From: Hyphomicrobium sp. ghe19
Lineage (GTDB): Bacteria > Pseudomonadota > Alphaproteobacteria > Rhizobiales > Hyphomicrobiaceae
Assembly (NCBI RefSeq): GCF_902712875.1
Contig: NZ_LR743509.1
Location: forward strand, 558,001 to 622,000
DNA: 64,000 nucleotides
Direction: 5' to 3'
In this document: positions 44,475-51,495 of the stretch, one piece after another
Position numbering within the stretch: position 1 is the stretch's first letter
How the letters are laid out: the number at the start of each line of letters is the position of its first letter
Position numbers and translations under genes: made by a program
Notes under the pieces: model-generated
The model's database searches: none
What the model saw: only the letters and a program-made list of their open reading frames with translations
Told to the model about the DNA's origin: nothing

Positions 44475-45212
44475 TCAGCCGTTGCGACTCGACGTTGTGC
44501 CAGACGGCTCGGCATGAATCCTCGGCTCGGCCGCCTGAGCGATTTCATAAGCCCTGCTCGTCACCGCGTTGAGAGACTTCTCAACTTCGCGCCGCTTGCG
44601 TTCGATCTCGTTTTCATCGGCATCGGGTGCGACGAAAATCGGATCGCCGGCGACAAGGGCGAGTTTGGAGAATGGAAGATTGATCGTCATCCGGCTCCAG
44701 GAATTGAGCACGATGAATCTCGAGGTGGCGGCCGCGACGGGAATGATCGGGCGGCCGGAGAGGCGAGCCAAAGTAACAATGCCATTGCCTGCGTGGCGTG
44801 GCCGGGATGGAGGAACGTCCGCCGTCATCGCGACGATGGTGCCCTCTTCGAGTGCTCGCACAGCTGCGCGAAGCGCGTATGCGCCGCCGCGATCCCTTTT
44901 TCGGTGACCTGCACCGGCGCCACGAATTGCCGAGATGCCGAATTTGCTCAAAAAGTGCGCCACGATCTCACCGTCGCCGTGACGCGCGACCATCGCCGCC
45001 ACGGCGTACTCGCGTGTGTTGAGATCAGCCAGCATCATGAATTGCCCGTGCCACATCGCCATGATGAAGGGCGCCTCGGCGCGCAGATCATCGAAAAAAG
45101 TGGAGGGCTGGTAGACGGGGCGCGACGTCTTTTTAACCGCGTTGATCAATCCGGCTACGATGCGGCCAGCGATCCCCGCCAGAATCTTATTTTTTTTCGA
45201 TACACGGGTCAT
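44475..45212 (-). CDS. DUF374 lysophospholipid acyltransferase-like protein
   Basis: A 245-residue protein of the PlsC/LpxL-like superfamily. Signature segments are FIMAMWHGQFMMLADL, FGISAIRGAGAGHR, EGTIVAMTADVPPSRPRHAGNGIVTLARLSG and PIIPVAAATSRF. The WHGQ box stands where the acyltransferase HX4D catalytic motif normally lies. The N-terminal 25 residues may associate with the membrane. The family is thought to acylate a glycolipid or lipid A-related substrate; the actual substrate is unknown. The convergent neighbour is cfa. Confidence 0.88.
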   Translation of the reverse strand: MTRVSKKNKILAGIAGRIVAGLINAVKKTSRPVYQPSTFFDDLRAEAPFIMAMWHGQFMMLADLNTREYAVAAMVARHGDGEIVAHFLSKFGISAIRGAGAGHRKRDRGGAYALRAAVRALEEGTIVAMTADVPPSRPRHAGNGIVTLARLSGRPIIPVAAATSRFIVLNSWSRMTINLPFSKLALVAGDPIFVAPDADENEIERKRREVEKSLNAVTSRAYEIAQAAEPRIHAEPSGTTSSRNG

Positions 45213-45379
45213 TTGGTTTTAACCGGCGTGATGCGTTGGGAGATTTGGCCGCGAGTAGACGAGCCTCGCGTCATCCGAAGGTAGCGAATTCATGCGAGGA
45301 CGCAATTGTCCCCCGGTCGGCAACAGTTGCAAGTGTCGGGATAAAACTTTCGAGCAACAATGCTCACTTCGACAACGCT

Positions 45380-45526
45380 TCAGCCGAGCATTTCGATGCC
45401 GAAGCTTATGAGCACCGCGAGCGTTGTCGAGGCGACGACGCAGATCAAAGCTATGAAAACATAGTATCCGTCGGAGGCTTGATGCTTGACCTCGTCGAAC
45501 CGGATTTTTCCTGCATGCTTTGGCAT
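45380..45526 (-). CDS. Putative small single-pass membrane protein
   Basis: A 48-residue ORF, MPKHAGKIRFDEVKHQASDG followed by one hydrophobic helix (YYVFIALICVVASTTLAVLI) and a short tail. The start at 45526 is chosen because the longer reading to 45592 has an unconvincing N-terminus. The ribosome-binding site is weak. It is unlike any family I know. It is listed because the charged N-terminus plus single helix looks like a genuine small membrane protein. Confidence 0.45.
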   Translation of the reverse strand: MPKHAGKIRFDEVKHQASDGYYVFIALICVVASTTLAVLISFGIEMLG

Positions 45527-45807
45527 ACTGAAACTCGAAGTAGTTGCGGCCTCGTAACGAACTCGGCCACATAAAGCTCCCGTCAGGTACATTCAAGTTG
45601 GGTGCGACCGAATTGCCCGAATGCGTGCGGCACATATTCAAGCATTGGGCATGGCGGTGTCGTTGCTCGCCCGTGGTCGACTAACGTGATCGGCGGTAAC
45701 CAATCTCACGGCGACGTTCATCCGAAATTCAGAAGCAAAATCAGAAGAAAAGCAGGCGCGGCATGGAGTTCAGCATGCTCGCGCGAAGCATTTTACGGGG
45801 TGACGCA

Positions 45808-46041
45808 ATGGAAAAATTTCGCGTGGTCGTGTGGTGTCAGTCATGCCGTGGCGACGATGAGGGATGCTTTGGCGGAGGGGCTGGATTGCTCGATGGCGCG
45901 TTCGAGTCGTGGGAGGATGCCGACAAGGCCGGTGTTCGCTACTGCGCCGAGCTGCCGTACCAATATCGTATCGTCCACACCGGATCGTTGCAGATTTTTA
46001 CGCCCGCATCAGATCACTTTGCTGGCTCAATGCCTCTTTGA
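45808..46041 (+). CDS. Small hypothetical protein
   Basis: A 77-residue ORF starting MEKFRVVVWCQSC, with acidic and aromatic content and three further Cys. CGGGGTGACGCA stands before the ATG, an acceptable ribosome-binding site. No signal peptide, helix or known domain is seen. The 3' end overlaps the opposite-strand coiled-coil gene by 44 bases, so one of the two may be spurious. Confidence 0.5.
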   Translation: MEKFRVVVWCQSCRGDDEGCFGGGAGLLDGAFESWEDADKAGVRYCAELPYQYRIVHTGSLQIFTPASDHFAGSMPL

Positions 46042-46222
46042 GCGTTTGCTGGGCCATCTGCAATTTGCGGATCATATCTTCGTAATCAACTGCAGACTCG
46101 AGCGCTTCGGCAATAAGATAGTCGGCCTGCTCGAGTTTGGCTTCGAGGCGCGCGATGCGGGACCGCGCATCGAAAAGCTCCGCTGGCTGATTATTGCTTA
46201 CTGCAATGCTTTCATAGGTCAT
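45998..46222 (-). CDS. Small coiled-coil protein
   Basis: A 74-residue ORF. After MTYESIAVSNNQPAELFD the sequence forms a heptad-rich helix (RSRIARLEAKLEQADYLIAE, then YEDMIRKLQMAQQTLKEALS). The ATG at 46222 follows GGGAGCAGGCG. It is probably a cytoplasmic coiled-coil dimer; no family is recognised. The overlap with the small gene on the other strand is noted there. Confidence 0.6.
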   Translation of the reverse strand: MTYESIAVSNNQPAELFDARSRIARLEAKLEQADYLIAEALESAVDYEDMIRKLQMAQQTLKEALSQQSDLMRA

Positions 46223-46383
46223 CGCCTGCTCCCAGTCGACGTTCTGGCGCATGTTCGATACGCAACGCGTCAAGGACATGAGGGTTCCTCGACTCCGCTG
46301 CGGAACCGCCGAACACGTCGATCAGGATCGTAGCGGGCGGTTGCAACGAACCGCCGCGCCCACGAGGTAATCGCGAGGGTGTC

Positions 46384-46578
46384 TCAAGCTGCTTGGTTCA
46401 ACACAGCGGCGCGAAATTTCGATATGTCGCGCTCGCCTCTATCGGCAATGGCGCAGAGACGCTGGACGACATCATCAGTCGAAAGTTCCGGGCGGTGGCT
46501 TCGCGCCTCGGTAAGAATTTTATTGATAATGTGCGCGAGGTTTTTCAATTCGTCCGAGCTGTAACAAGTGTTCTGCAT
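46384..46578 (-). CDS. Small hypothetical protein
   Basis: A 64-residue ORF, MQNTCYSSDELKNLAHIINK at the start, helical and charged. AGGA lies six bases before the ATG at 46578, and a longer reading to 46662 looks artificial. The TDDVVQRLCAIADRGERDIS segment resembles an amphipathic helical pair. No known domain. It belongs to the same run of small genes as its neighbours. Confidence 0.55.
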   Translation of the reverse strand: MQNTCYSSDELKNLAHIINKILTEARSHRPELSTDDVVQRLCAIADRGERDISKFRAAVLNQAA

Positions 46579-47067
46579 GTTATTCCTATGCCAACGGGAT
46601 GCCGGCTCGTCCGCACCGAGCCGACACCCTACGAGCGGGGCTGATGCCACGCTCCGGGCCAAAAACGCGTTTAATGACTGGTGGTTCCCGCATGCGCGTT
46701 TTCGCGCGCCGAGTGGCTGTCCGGCCGCATCGGCTGTGGCAGCCGCAGCGCAGCGCCAAGGTATCGCGCATCTTGGGCTTGACCATCCGTACCCAAATCA
46801 GATTGCTTATCGGATGCCGACAGCAGCGTATGTGCTGAGTAGTTGTTGCCCATGAATCTACATGGCAATCTCTACCCCGAGGTTTGATCGGCAGCTGACA
46901 GAGCCGCGCCGTCCCCAAATGGTTCTGTCCATGAGCGATAAGCTCAAAGAAGAGAGCGGCTTAAATGTCCGCTCTCTTTTTCTTTGTGCGGATCATGCAG
47001 GCGCTGCCGAGGAACCACGTACAAGCAGCGCCGTTATTCTCCTGAGGAACGTTTGGAGGATAACGCC
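46579..47067. other. Gene-free stretch with an orphan terminator
   Basis: About 490 bases. No protein gene is supported. A strong intrinsic terminator at 46951-46983 has no upstream gene on the same strand, so a small RNA may end there (separate entry and finding). Confidence 0.5.
46951..46983 (+). terminator. Strong intrinsic terminator without an upstream gene
   Basis: AGAGAGCGG pairs perfectly with CCGCTCTCT (9 bp) around a 9-base loop, followed by TTTTTCTTT. About 50 bases upstream, ACAGAGCC and GGTTCTGT (46898-46930) can form another stem. The arrangement suggests the 3' end of an unannotated small RNA of roughly 80-120 bases. Confidence 0.75.
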
Positions 47068-47295
47068 ATGGCGTTAGACCAAAACCGCGATTTTATAGAT
47101 GTCGCAGACGAAGCTATCGCGCGACGCGATGCGCGACGCGTGATCTTCGTTGGGGTACTTGCCTTGTTCGTTCTCGGCGTCGTGCTTTTCTCGGTGTTGA
47201 TGTACGGCCGGATCCTTACCGATGACGCGGGCATTGTTTCGGCATTCCCAGCCACGTCGGTGGCGCTCGACGGACCGACACATAGCAAGCATTAG
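47068..47295 (+). CDS. Small single-pass membrane protein
   Basis: A 75-residue protein with an acidic/basic N-terminus (MALDQNRDFIDVADEAIARR) and one helix (VIFVGVLALFVLGVVLFSVLMY), then a periplasmic tail of about 25 residues. GGAGGATAACGCC precedes the ATG, a strong ribosome-binding site. It is followed 19 bases later by a second small membrane protein, probably in one transcript. No family is recognised. Confidence 0.68.
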   Translation: MALDQNRDFIDVADEAIARRDARRVIFVGVLALFVLGVVLFSVLMYGRILTDDAGIVSAFPATSVALDGPTHSKH

Positions 47296-47314
47296 CCGAG
47301 GAGATCTACTCATC

Positions 47315-47545
47315 ATGGCTTTGTGGAGCGAAGGCCGAGGGCTAGGTGAAGTCGTTCGCAGAACCGACAACACGTTGAACGTTCTTCTCGCGTTGCTGTT
47401 GGTGGCGTTCGCATTGTCGGCGGCAAGTTATTATTATGGCCAAATGAATCCGAGGGTTGCGCCCGCGACGATCAATGCCCCGGCTCCGGCGCCCGCGGCT
47501 CGCGCAGATGCGGTTCATCCTTATACAACTGAACCGGCGCCTTGA
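47315..47545 (+). CDS. Small single-pass membrane protein with Ala/Pro-rich tail
   Basis: A 76-residue protein. An amphipathic N-terminus (MALWSEGRGLGEVVRRTDN) precedes one helix (LNVLLALLLVAFALSAASYYY) and a Pro/Ala-rich C-terminal tail. GAGGAGATCTACTC lies upstream. It is tightly linked with the preceding small membrane protein; the shared size and topology suggest a pair. Function is unknown. Confidence 0.66.
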   Translation: MALWSEGRGLGEVVRRTDNTLNVLLALLLVAFALSAASYYYGQMNPRVAPATINAPAPAPAARADAVHPYTTEPAP

Positions 47546-47579
47546 TACGAGTCCGGCGTCGATAAGTGCGGCGGGTCCG

Positions 47580-47593
47580 TGAACGGATGTTCA
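47580..47593. promoter_or_regulatory. Upstream palindrome of secreted-peptide cassette 1
   Basis: TGAAC-GGAT-GTTCA, embedded in GTGAAC...GTTCAGC. The same inverted repeat precedes cassettes 2 and 3 at a similar distance. It may bind a common regulator or be a vestige of cassette duplication. Confidence 0.5.
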
Positions 47594-47645
47594 GCTTAAA
47601 TACATTCTCGTAAGCGCACACATTTTGCGAATTTTCGCGTTAGAG

Positions 47646-47672
47646 GTCTCCTTGTTTCTAAGCAATGGAGAC
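47646..47672 (+). promoter_or_regulatory. 5'-leader hairpin over the ribosome-binding site, cassette 1
   Basis: GTCTCC-TTG pairs with CAA-(T)-GGAGAC around an 8-base loop. The GGAG Shine-Dalgarno is inside the stem, seven bases before the ATG. Equivalent stems occur in cassettes 2 and 3. Confidence 0.55.
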
Positions 47673-47677
47673 ACCCA

Positions 47678-47965
47678 ATGAGAAAAGTCGTGTTCGGATT
47701 TATTGCAATCAGCAGCACGTTGATCGCGACGTCGGCGTTGGCCGAGCCAGCTTTCCCGACGGGGGCGCCGGCCGCTCAATCCATGGTTCAAAAAGCCGAC
47801 TATTATCGCTGGCATCGCCGTTGGCACGGCGGTCCACGGTTCTATGGTGGTCCTGGATGGGGCTATGGATACGGTGGTTGCTACGGTGCTCGACATCTCT
47901 GTGCCGATCGTTGGGGGTGGGGCGGCCCCGGATTCCGGCGCTGCATGTGGCGTCACGGCTGCTAA
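47678..47965 (+). CDS. Secreted four-cysteine protein, cassette copy 1
   Basis: A 95-residue preprotein. The signal peptide MRKVVFGFIAISSTLIATSA is nearly shared with copies 2 and 3. The mature part is Gly/Trp/Tyr/Arg/His-rich in the middle (HRRWHGGPRFYGGPGWGYG) and ends with the cysteine frame C-x6-C-x13-C-x5-C (CYGARHLC...CMWRHGC). Two disulphides are likely in the periplasm or outside the cell. It is monocistronic, with a leader hairpin and its own terminator. I recognise no family; the aromatic/His content could bind metal. The fixed cysteine spacing with variable middle suggests divergent specificity. Confidence 0.8.
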   Translation: MRKVVFGFIAISSTLIATSALAEPAFPTGAPAAQSMVQKADYYRWHRRWHGGPRFYGGPGWGYGYGGCYGARHLCADRWGWGGPGFRRCMWRHGC

Positions 47966-47991
47966 TAGCGGTCCGCAAATTTGAATCGGGA

Positions 47992-48023
47992 GGTCGGGAG
48001 AGCTTTTCCTCCCGGCCTTTTTT
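47992..48023 (+). terminator. Terminator of cassette 1
   Basis: GGTCGGGAG pairs with CTCCCGGCC (one G-U pair), followed by six T. Confidence 0.85.
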
Positions 48024-48184
48024 AATGCGTCGTCTGAAGTTTTGTATTCACGCTACCAAGAAAATATCTTCAGCCGTTTTTCGCGGATGATCGAGCGCCT
48101 CGATGGCAATCGAAATGCAATTTGTTTTTCCTCGATTTATCGTGTGCGGCGCGTCATGGACAGCGGCCCAAAGGTGAGCGCCGG

Positions 48185-48199
48185 TGAACTCAATGTTCA
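48185..48199. promoter_or_regulatory. Upstream palindrome of secreted-peptide cassette 2
   Basis: TGAAC-TCAAT-GTTCA. The bases in front (AAAGGTGAGCGCCGGTGAAC) resemble those before copy 3 (AAAGGAGAGCGACTGTGAAC). Confidence 0.5.
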
Positions 48200-48245
48200 G
48201 CGCGATCTCCGGTTTTCAATCCTCTTTCTGAAGTGTCGTTAGAGT

Positions 48246-48270
48246 CTCTCTGCTTCCAAGTGAAGGAGAG
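48246..48270 (+). promoter_or_regulatory. 5'-leader hairpin over the ribosome-binding site, cassette 2
   Basis: CTCTC-(TG)-CTT pairs with AAG-GAGAG around a 7-base loop. The AGGAG Shine-Dalgarno is within the stem; the conserved CGTTAGAG lies directly upstream, as in the other two cassettes. Confidence 0.5.
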
Positions 48271-48275
48271 GCGTG

Positions 48276-48563
48276 ATGAGAAAAATTGTGTTCGGGTGTA
48301 TCGCATTCAGCAGCAGCGTTATCGCGACGGCCGTAATCGCCGCGCCGAAAATTCCAGCTGCTCCAGCTGCTCAATCGATGGTTCAGCAGGTTCAAAAGTT
48401 CGGCTGGCCTGACCGTCCGGGTGGACCCGGTCCTGAACCAGGGCCGGGATGGGCTGCAGCAGGTGGCAACTCTTGCGATGAGGCGCAGCAAATCTGTGCT
48501 GAGCAATGGATTCCCGGTGGCGGGCCGTACAACGTCTGCATGGCATCGCGCGGCTGCCAATAG
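48276..48563 (+). CDS. Secreted four-cysteine protein, cassette copy 2
   Basis: A 95-residue preprotein. The signal peptide MRKIVFGCIAFSSSVIATAV is followed by PAAPAAQSMVQQVQKFGW and a Pro/Gly spacer. The C-terminus again has C-x6-C-x13-C-x5-C (CDEAQQIC...CMASRGC). Compared with copy 1 it lacks the His/Arg/Tyr-rich middle; compared with copy 3 it shares the C-D-x3-Q-x-C start of the cysteine frame. The ATG at 48276 is favoured over an adjacent GTG. Own leader hairpin and terminator. Function is unknown. Confidence 0.8.
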   Translation: MRKIVFGCIAFSSSVIATAVIAAPKIPAAPAAQSMVQQVQKFGWPDRPGGPGPEPGPGWAAAGGNSCDEAQQICAEQWIPGGGPYNVCMASRGCQ

Positions 48564-48588
48564 GTGGCAAATCGAAAATTGAATTTCG

Positions 48589-48619
48589 GGGCCGGGAGGG
48601 TTCGCCTTTCCGGCCCTTT
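48589..48619 (+). terminator. Terminator of cassette 2
   Basis: GGGCCGG pairs with CCGGCCC across a GGAGGGTTCGCCTTT loop region, then TTTCCT. The T tract is modest. Confidence 0.65.
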
Positions 48620-48721
48620 CCTCTGGTTGCTGCCGATAACTTCCGCCGGCGGATGATGTCTGCTCCGCGCTCGACTTGATGCTAGAAGTGCCGCGGAGTG
48701 CGGATCAAAGGAGAGCGACTG

Positions 48722-48736
48722 TGAACCCGATGTTCA
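48722..48736. promoter_or_regulatory. Upstream palindrome of secreted-peptide cassette 3
   Basis: TGAAC-CCGAT-GTTCA, 38 bases before the conserved CGTTAGAG. Confidence 0.5.
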
Positions 48737-48781
48737 GCTTGGAAGCCGGGAACTTCATGCTCCCTCCGGTGCGCCGTTAGA

Positions 48782-48808
48782 GTCGTCCTGCTTTCAAGCA
48801 ATGGAGAC
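48782..48808 (+). promoter_or_regulatory. 5'-leader hairpin over the ribosome-binding site, cassette 3
   Basis: GTC-(G)-TCC-TGCT pairs with AGCA-(AT)-GGA-GAC around a TTCA loop. The GGAG Shine-Dalgarno is inside the stem. Confidence 0.5.
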
Positions 48809-48813
48809 GCGCA

Positions 48814-49089
48814 ATGAGAAAAATTGTGTTCGGGTTTATTGCGTTTAGCAGCAGCGCGATCGCGACGGTTGCAGTCGCAGAGCCGAGGCTCACGACGGCC
48901 CCTGCGGTCTCGCCAATGATTCAACAGGCGCAGGGAGGTCCGCCGCCTCCGCCGCCGGGTGTCGGACCACCACCTCCTCCTCCGGGCGGTCCTGCATGGG
49001 GATGCGATTCCGTGCAGCAAATGTGCACCAATCAATGGGGCATGGGCGGCTTCTGGTTCAATCGATGCATGTGGCTAAGGGGGTGCTGA
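48814..49089 (+). CDS. Secreted four-cysteine protein, cassette copy 3
   Basis: A 91-residue preprotein. The signal peptide MRKIVFGFIAFSSSAIATVA is followed by a short Ala/Pro part and a polyproline spacer (PPPPPPGVGPPPPPPGG). The C-terminal frame is C-x6-C-x13-C-x5-C (CDSVQQMC...CMWLRGC), with Trp/Phe residues as in copy 1. The polyproline spacer may keep the cysteine head away from a surface. Own leader hairpin and terminator. No family is recognised. Confidence 0.8.
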   Translation: MRKIVFGFIAFSSSAIATVAVAEPRLTTAPAVSPMIQQAQGGPPPPPPGVGPPPPPPGGPAWGCDSVQQMCTNQWGMGGFWFNRCMWLRGC

Positions 49090-49117
49090 TCGGTGCGCCA
49101 GCTGAAGGGGTGTTTCG

Positions 49118-49149
49118 CGGCCGGGAGGTGAAATCTTCCCGGCCGTTTT
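49118..49149 (+). terminator. Terminator of cassette 3
   Basis: CGGCCGGGA pairs perfectly with TCCCGGCCG, followed by TTTTC. Confidence 0.8.
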
Positions 49150-49316
49150 CTCGGGGGATGCTTGTAACATATCATCCGTAAGCTGATGATGTGCGGGACA
49201 TCAGGTGCCGAGAGAAACGCGAGGCAGCGGATAAATATTTTGCATCACGAGACGCTTCGACGTTTCGCGCGTGCATGTGCTAGAAATGATGGGGTTACGT
49301 TGGAGGGGTTGCTGCC

Positions 49317-49430
49317 ATGCTTGAGGATATCAAGATGGTTTTGGCACTGGGGGTGCCATTCGTTCTAGGGATCTATTTGATTTCTCTTCTGCGCAACGAC
49401 TCGGTGAGAAGGAAGCGAAAGGCCAAATAG
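49317..49430 (+). CDS. 37-residue membrane peptide
   Basis: MLEDIKMVLALGVPFVLGIY opens this very short ORF; one helix spans about residues 7-24 and the tail is strongly basic (RNDSVRRKRKAK). GGAGGGG lies eight bases before the ATG at 49317. The positive-inside rule predicts a cytoplasmic C-terminus. A hairpin CGAAAGGC/GCCTTTCG (49416-49445) straddles the stop codon and may end both this and the convergent gene. It resembles regulatory small membrane proteins in layout only. Confidence 0.6.
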   Translation: MLEDIKMVLALGVPFVLGIYLISLLRNDSVRRKRKAK

Positions 49431-49456
49431 CAGGCCAGCCTTTCGCTCCGTGTGGC

Positions 49457-49906
49457 CTATTGCTTTTGCTGGGTGGTCAGCTCGTTCCACTTGTCTCCGA
49501 GCTGTTTCTTGAGATCGTCAACCTTCTTGGAAGCCTCATCCGTCTTGGCCGTGAACGCGGCGCGGGCAGCGGTGTAATCGGCATCCGGAAGTTCGAACTC
49601 CGTCATGAACGGGCAGCCCCCGTGACTGAGATTCGGCGCGGCGTAGCGAACGCGAGTCGTCGCCGGTGCAGCGCCCGGACCGACTTTCATGATAACTGCA
49701 TCCTTTTCCAGATGGCACTTGTCGCCCTTCGCAAGCTTCTTCATGTCGACGGTGACGAACTTGCCGCCTTCGTTGAGCAGGGTGACGTCCATCGCACTCG
49801 GCATAAATGCCAACTCGATGCCGGCGTCAGCGTCAGCCGCGTGCGCCGAGAACGGAAGTGCAACTGCGGCAACAGCTATCAGTATTTGCTTGGTAAGAAA
49901 TTTCAT
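49457..49906 (-). CDS. Exported hypothetical protein
   Basis: A 149-residue protein with a clear signal peptide (KQILIAVAAVALPFSAHA, cleaved before ADADAG). The mature part contains two Cys (KCHLEKDA and GGCPFMTEF), probably a disulphide, and a helical Lys-rich C-terminus (DEASKKVDDLKKQLGDKW). AGAGGA precedes the ATG. No known domain. It is likely periplasmic and convergent with the small membrane peptide. Confidence 0.8.
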   Translation of the reverse strand: MKFLTKQILIAVAAVALPFSAHAADADAGIELAFMPSAMDVTLLNEGGKFVTVDMKKLAKGDKCHLEKDAVIMKVGPGAAPATTRVRYAAPNLSHGGCPFMTEFELPDADYTAARAAFTAKTDEASKKVDDLKKQLGDKWNELTTQQKQ

Positions 49907-50149
49907 GGGCGGCGATCCTCTATATCGTTCATCAGTGCAAAGCGGTAACGCGTCGGGACAACTGCTTTGGGCAGTTCATATGTCGAGAATATGTACATTC
50001 ATCCTACGCCCGGAAATATATCAGGCCGGATGGATTAAGTCGTGGATCGCCGCAATTGCGTTGCCTACGCAATCGTGCCAATGGGCGAGATACACGGAAC
50101 AGGGGTTGCGGCATGTGCCCGCGACGCAGATCGATTCTGGTCACCTGCC

Positions 50150-50410
50150 GACTGCACCCCGCTGCAACTGCTCTTCCTCGTGAAATTTCCGGCTGCGAGG
50201 AGCGATATCATCCTCGGGCTGAACCAGACGATCATGGCGGCTCTCGCGATGCCGGCAATCGCCGCACTCGTCGGCCCGCTTGGTCTTGGCCAGGACGTCT
50301 ACATCGCGCTCAGCAAGGCAGATTCGGGGGTGGGGCTGCCCGTGGGCCTGAGCATCGCGATGATTGCGATGATATCGGATCGCTTCATGCGGCGGATGGC
50401 GGTGCGATGA
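50150..50410 (+). pseudogene. Remnant of an osmoprotectant ABC permease (ProW-like)
   Basis: The segment TPLQLLFLVKFPAARSDIIL, then NQTIMAALAMPAIAALVGPLGLGQDVY matches the EAA-loop and following helix of glycine-betaine/proline-betaine permeases, in which GINQTIM and ALVGAGGLG are hallmarks. Only this C-terminal piece remains: the upstream 220 or more residues with the other helices are absent, and the open frame in front is unrelated sequence. No substrate-binding or ATPase genes lie nearby. It looks like a deletion scar, in line with the accessory nature of this zone. Confidence 0.72.
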
Positions 50411-50612
50411 TGGGCAGCATGAAGCAGCCTCAAGATGATGGCGTGGTTCATCGTGCCGATTGGGTAGTGCTTTCGCGTCGCGCGGGGCCGCCAAAATCGA
50501 AGCACTCGGCAATCGCATCGCGGGCCCGGTCCTGGAACGTAGTCTCGCTACGCTGTGCTGTACACGGGAGCAGCTCGTCGATGCGAGCCGTAGTGAGTAT
50601 CAGCCAAGAAAG

Positions 50613-50810
50613 TTAGGACGGGTCGCCGTTAACGCTGTCGGCGAGTTGCTTGGTCGTCTGTTGGACGAAGATATAGCGGCCGCCTACGAAGCTAATTTTC
50701 GTTCCCGACCGGCCCGATTGATCGGCCTTCTCGAATACTTCAACGTTGTCGAAATTGACGTTGATAGCCTCGCCGGTGGCCAAGTCAGTGCATTCGAGAA
50801 ATTTCGGCAC
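50613..50810 (-). CDS. Small hypothetical protein
   Basis: A 65-residue ORF with a beta-rich pattern (LECTDLATGEAINVNFDNVE, then GTKISFVGGRYIFVQQTTKQ). A GTG start at 50810 follows GGAG. The pattern of alternating hydrophobic residues looks like a genuine small beta-barrel or sheet protein. No family is recognised, though flagellar FlbD-like length and style come to mind without real support. Confidence 0.55.
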   Translation of the reverse strand: MPKFLECTDLATGEAINVNFDNVEVFEKADQSGRSGTKISFVGGRYIFVQQTTKQLADSVNGDPS

Positions 50811-50836
50811 GGGAACTCCGGCGGTCTAATCCGGCT

Positions 50837-51316
50837 TCACGACTTTGAAGTCGATCGCTTGGCCGGCTTAACGGCGCGATCGGCGATGCTCTTAGTTGCG
50901 ACGCGCGTTTTCTTGACGGGCGGCGGTTCGAGAGCTTCGCGTGCGAGACGTTCGGCACGCAGCCGTTGCGTCTTGGTCTGAACAGCGAGCCGCTCGGATT
51001 CGCGATCCTGCACGGCCTGAATGGCTTCGCGCTGGCGACGGAGCTTCGCTTCAGCAACTCTCGATTTTGCAGCTTCGCGATCGCGTTCGGGCTTCATTGC
51101 ATCAATTGCCGTTTGATGCTGGACGGGCTTCGGATAGTTCCACATGAGCTCTAAATGGGGGTTCGGGGTCCATTGTGCAATCCCAAACTGTCTCGCGGCT
51201 CTCGCGAAAGGTCCGAATCCGCCCCGTTTCAATTGGATCGCCGTTAGCGCATAGTTCGTTTCAAGGTGCGCGGAGACATCTCCCACCGCGCTCGAGCCGT
51301 AGCAAAAGCGCTCCAC
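50837..51316 (-). CDS. Hypothetical basic coiled-coil protein
   Basis: An ORF of up to 159 residues. From about residue 70 it is a charged helix (ERDREAAKSRVAEAKLRRQR, then LRAERLAREALEPPP) with a Lys-rich tail. The first 57 residues look less convincing, and an internal ATG (Met58) may be the true start. No ribosome-binding site is strong at either. It could be DNA-associated by composition; this is speculative. Confidence 0.42.
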   Translation of the reverse strand: MERFCYGSSAVGDVSAHLETNYALTAIQLKRGGFGPFARAARQFGIAQWTPNPHLELMWNYPKPVQHQTAIDAMKPERDREAAKSRVAEAKLRRQREAIQAVQDRESERLAVQTKTQRLRAERLAREALEPPPVKKTRVATKSIADRAVKPAKRSTSKS

Positions 51317-51495
51317 GATAGGATGACTTCAAAGTGAGCCCCGAGGTGGGGCGGAGCGGGGCTAAGCCCATCGCTTTGCTTCGATATTCGGTCAGGACAC
51401 CCTGGCAGAAGATGCCTATAACCCTACCTTCGTATCGACTTCGCCGAGGCTCTGTGCCCGGTCGCGTTCATAATGAAGGAAGCTGAGGACGGATA

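Noticed and set aside
45602..46333. Plus-strand ORF of 243 codons
   Set aside because: It has no recognisable motif, a biased composition and no ribosome-binding site; two smaller ORFs with better starts lie in the same interval.
48733..48780. EcfG-type stress promoter (GGAAC...CGTT) before cassette 3
   Set aside because: The spacing is about 21 bases instead of 16-17, and cassettes 1 and 2 have no GGAAC at this place.
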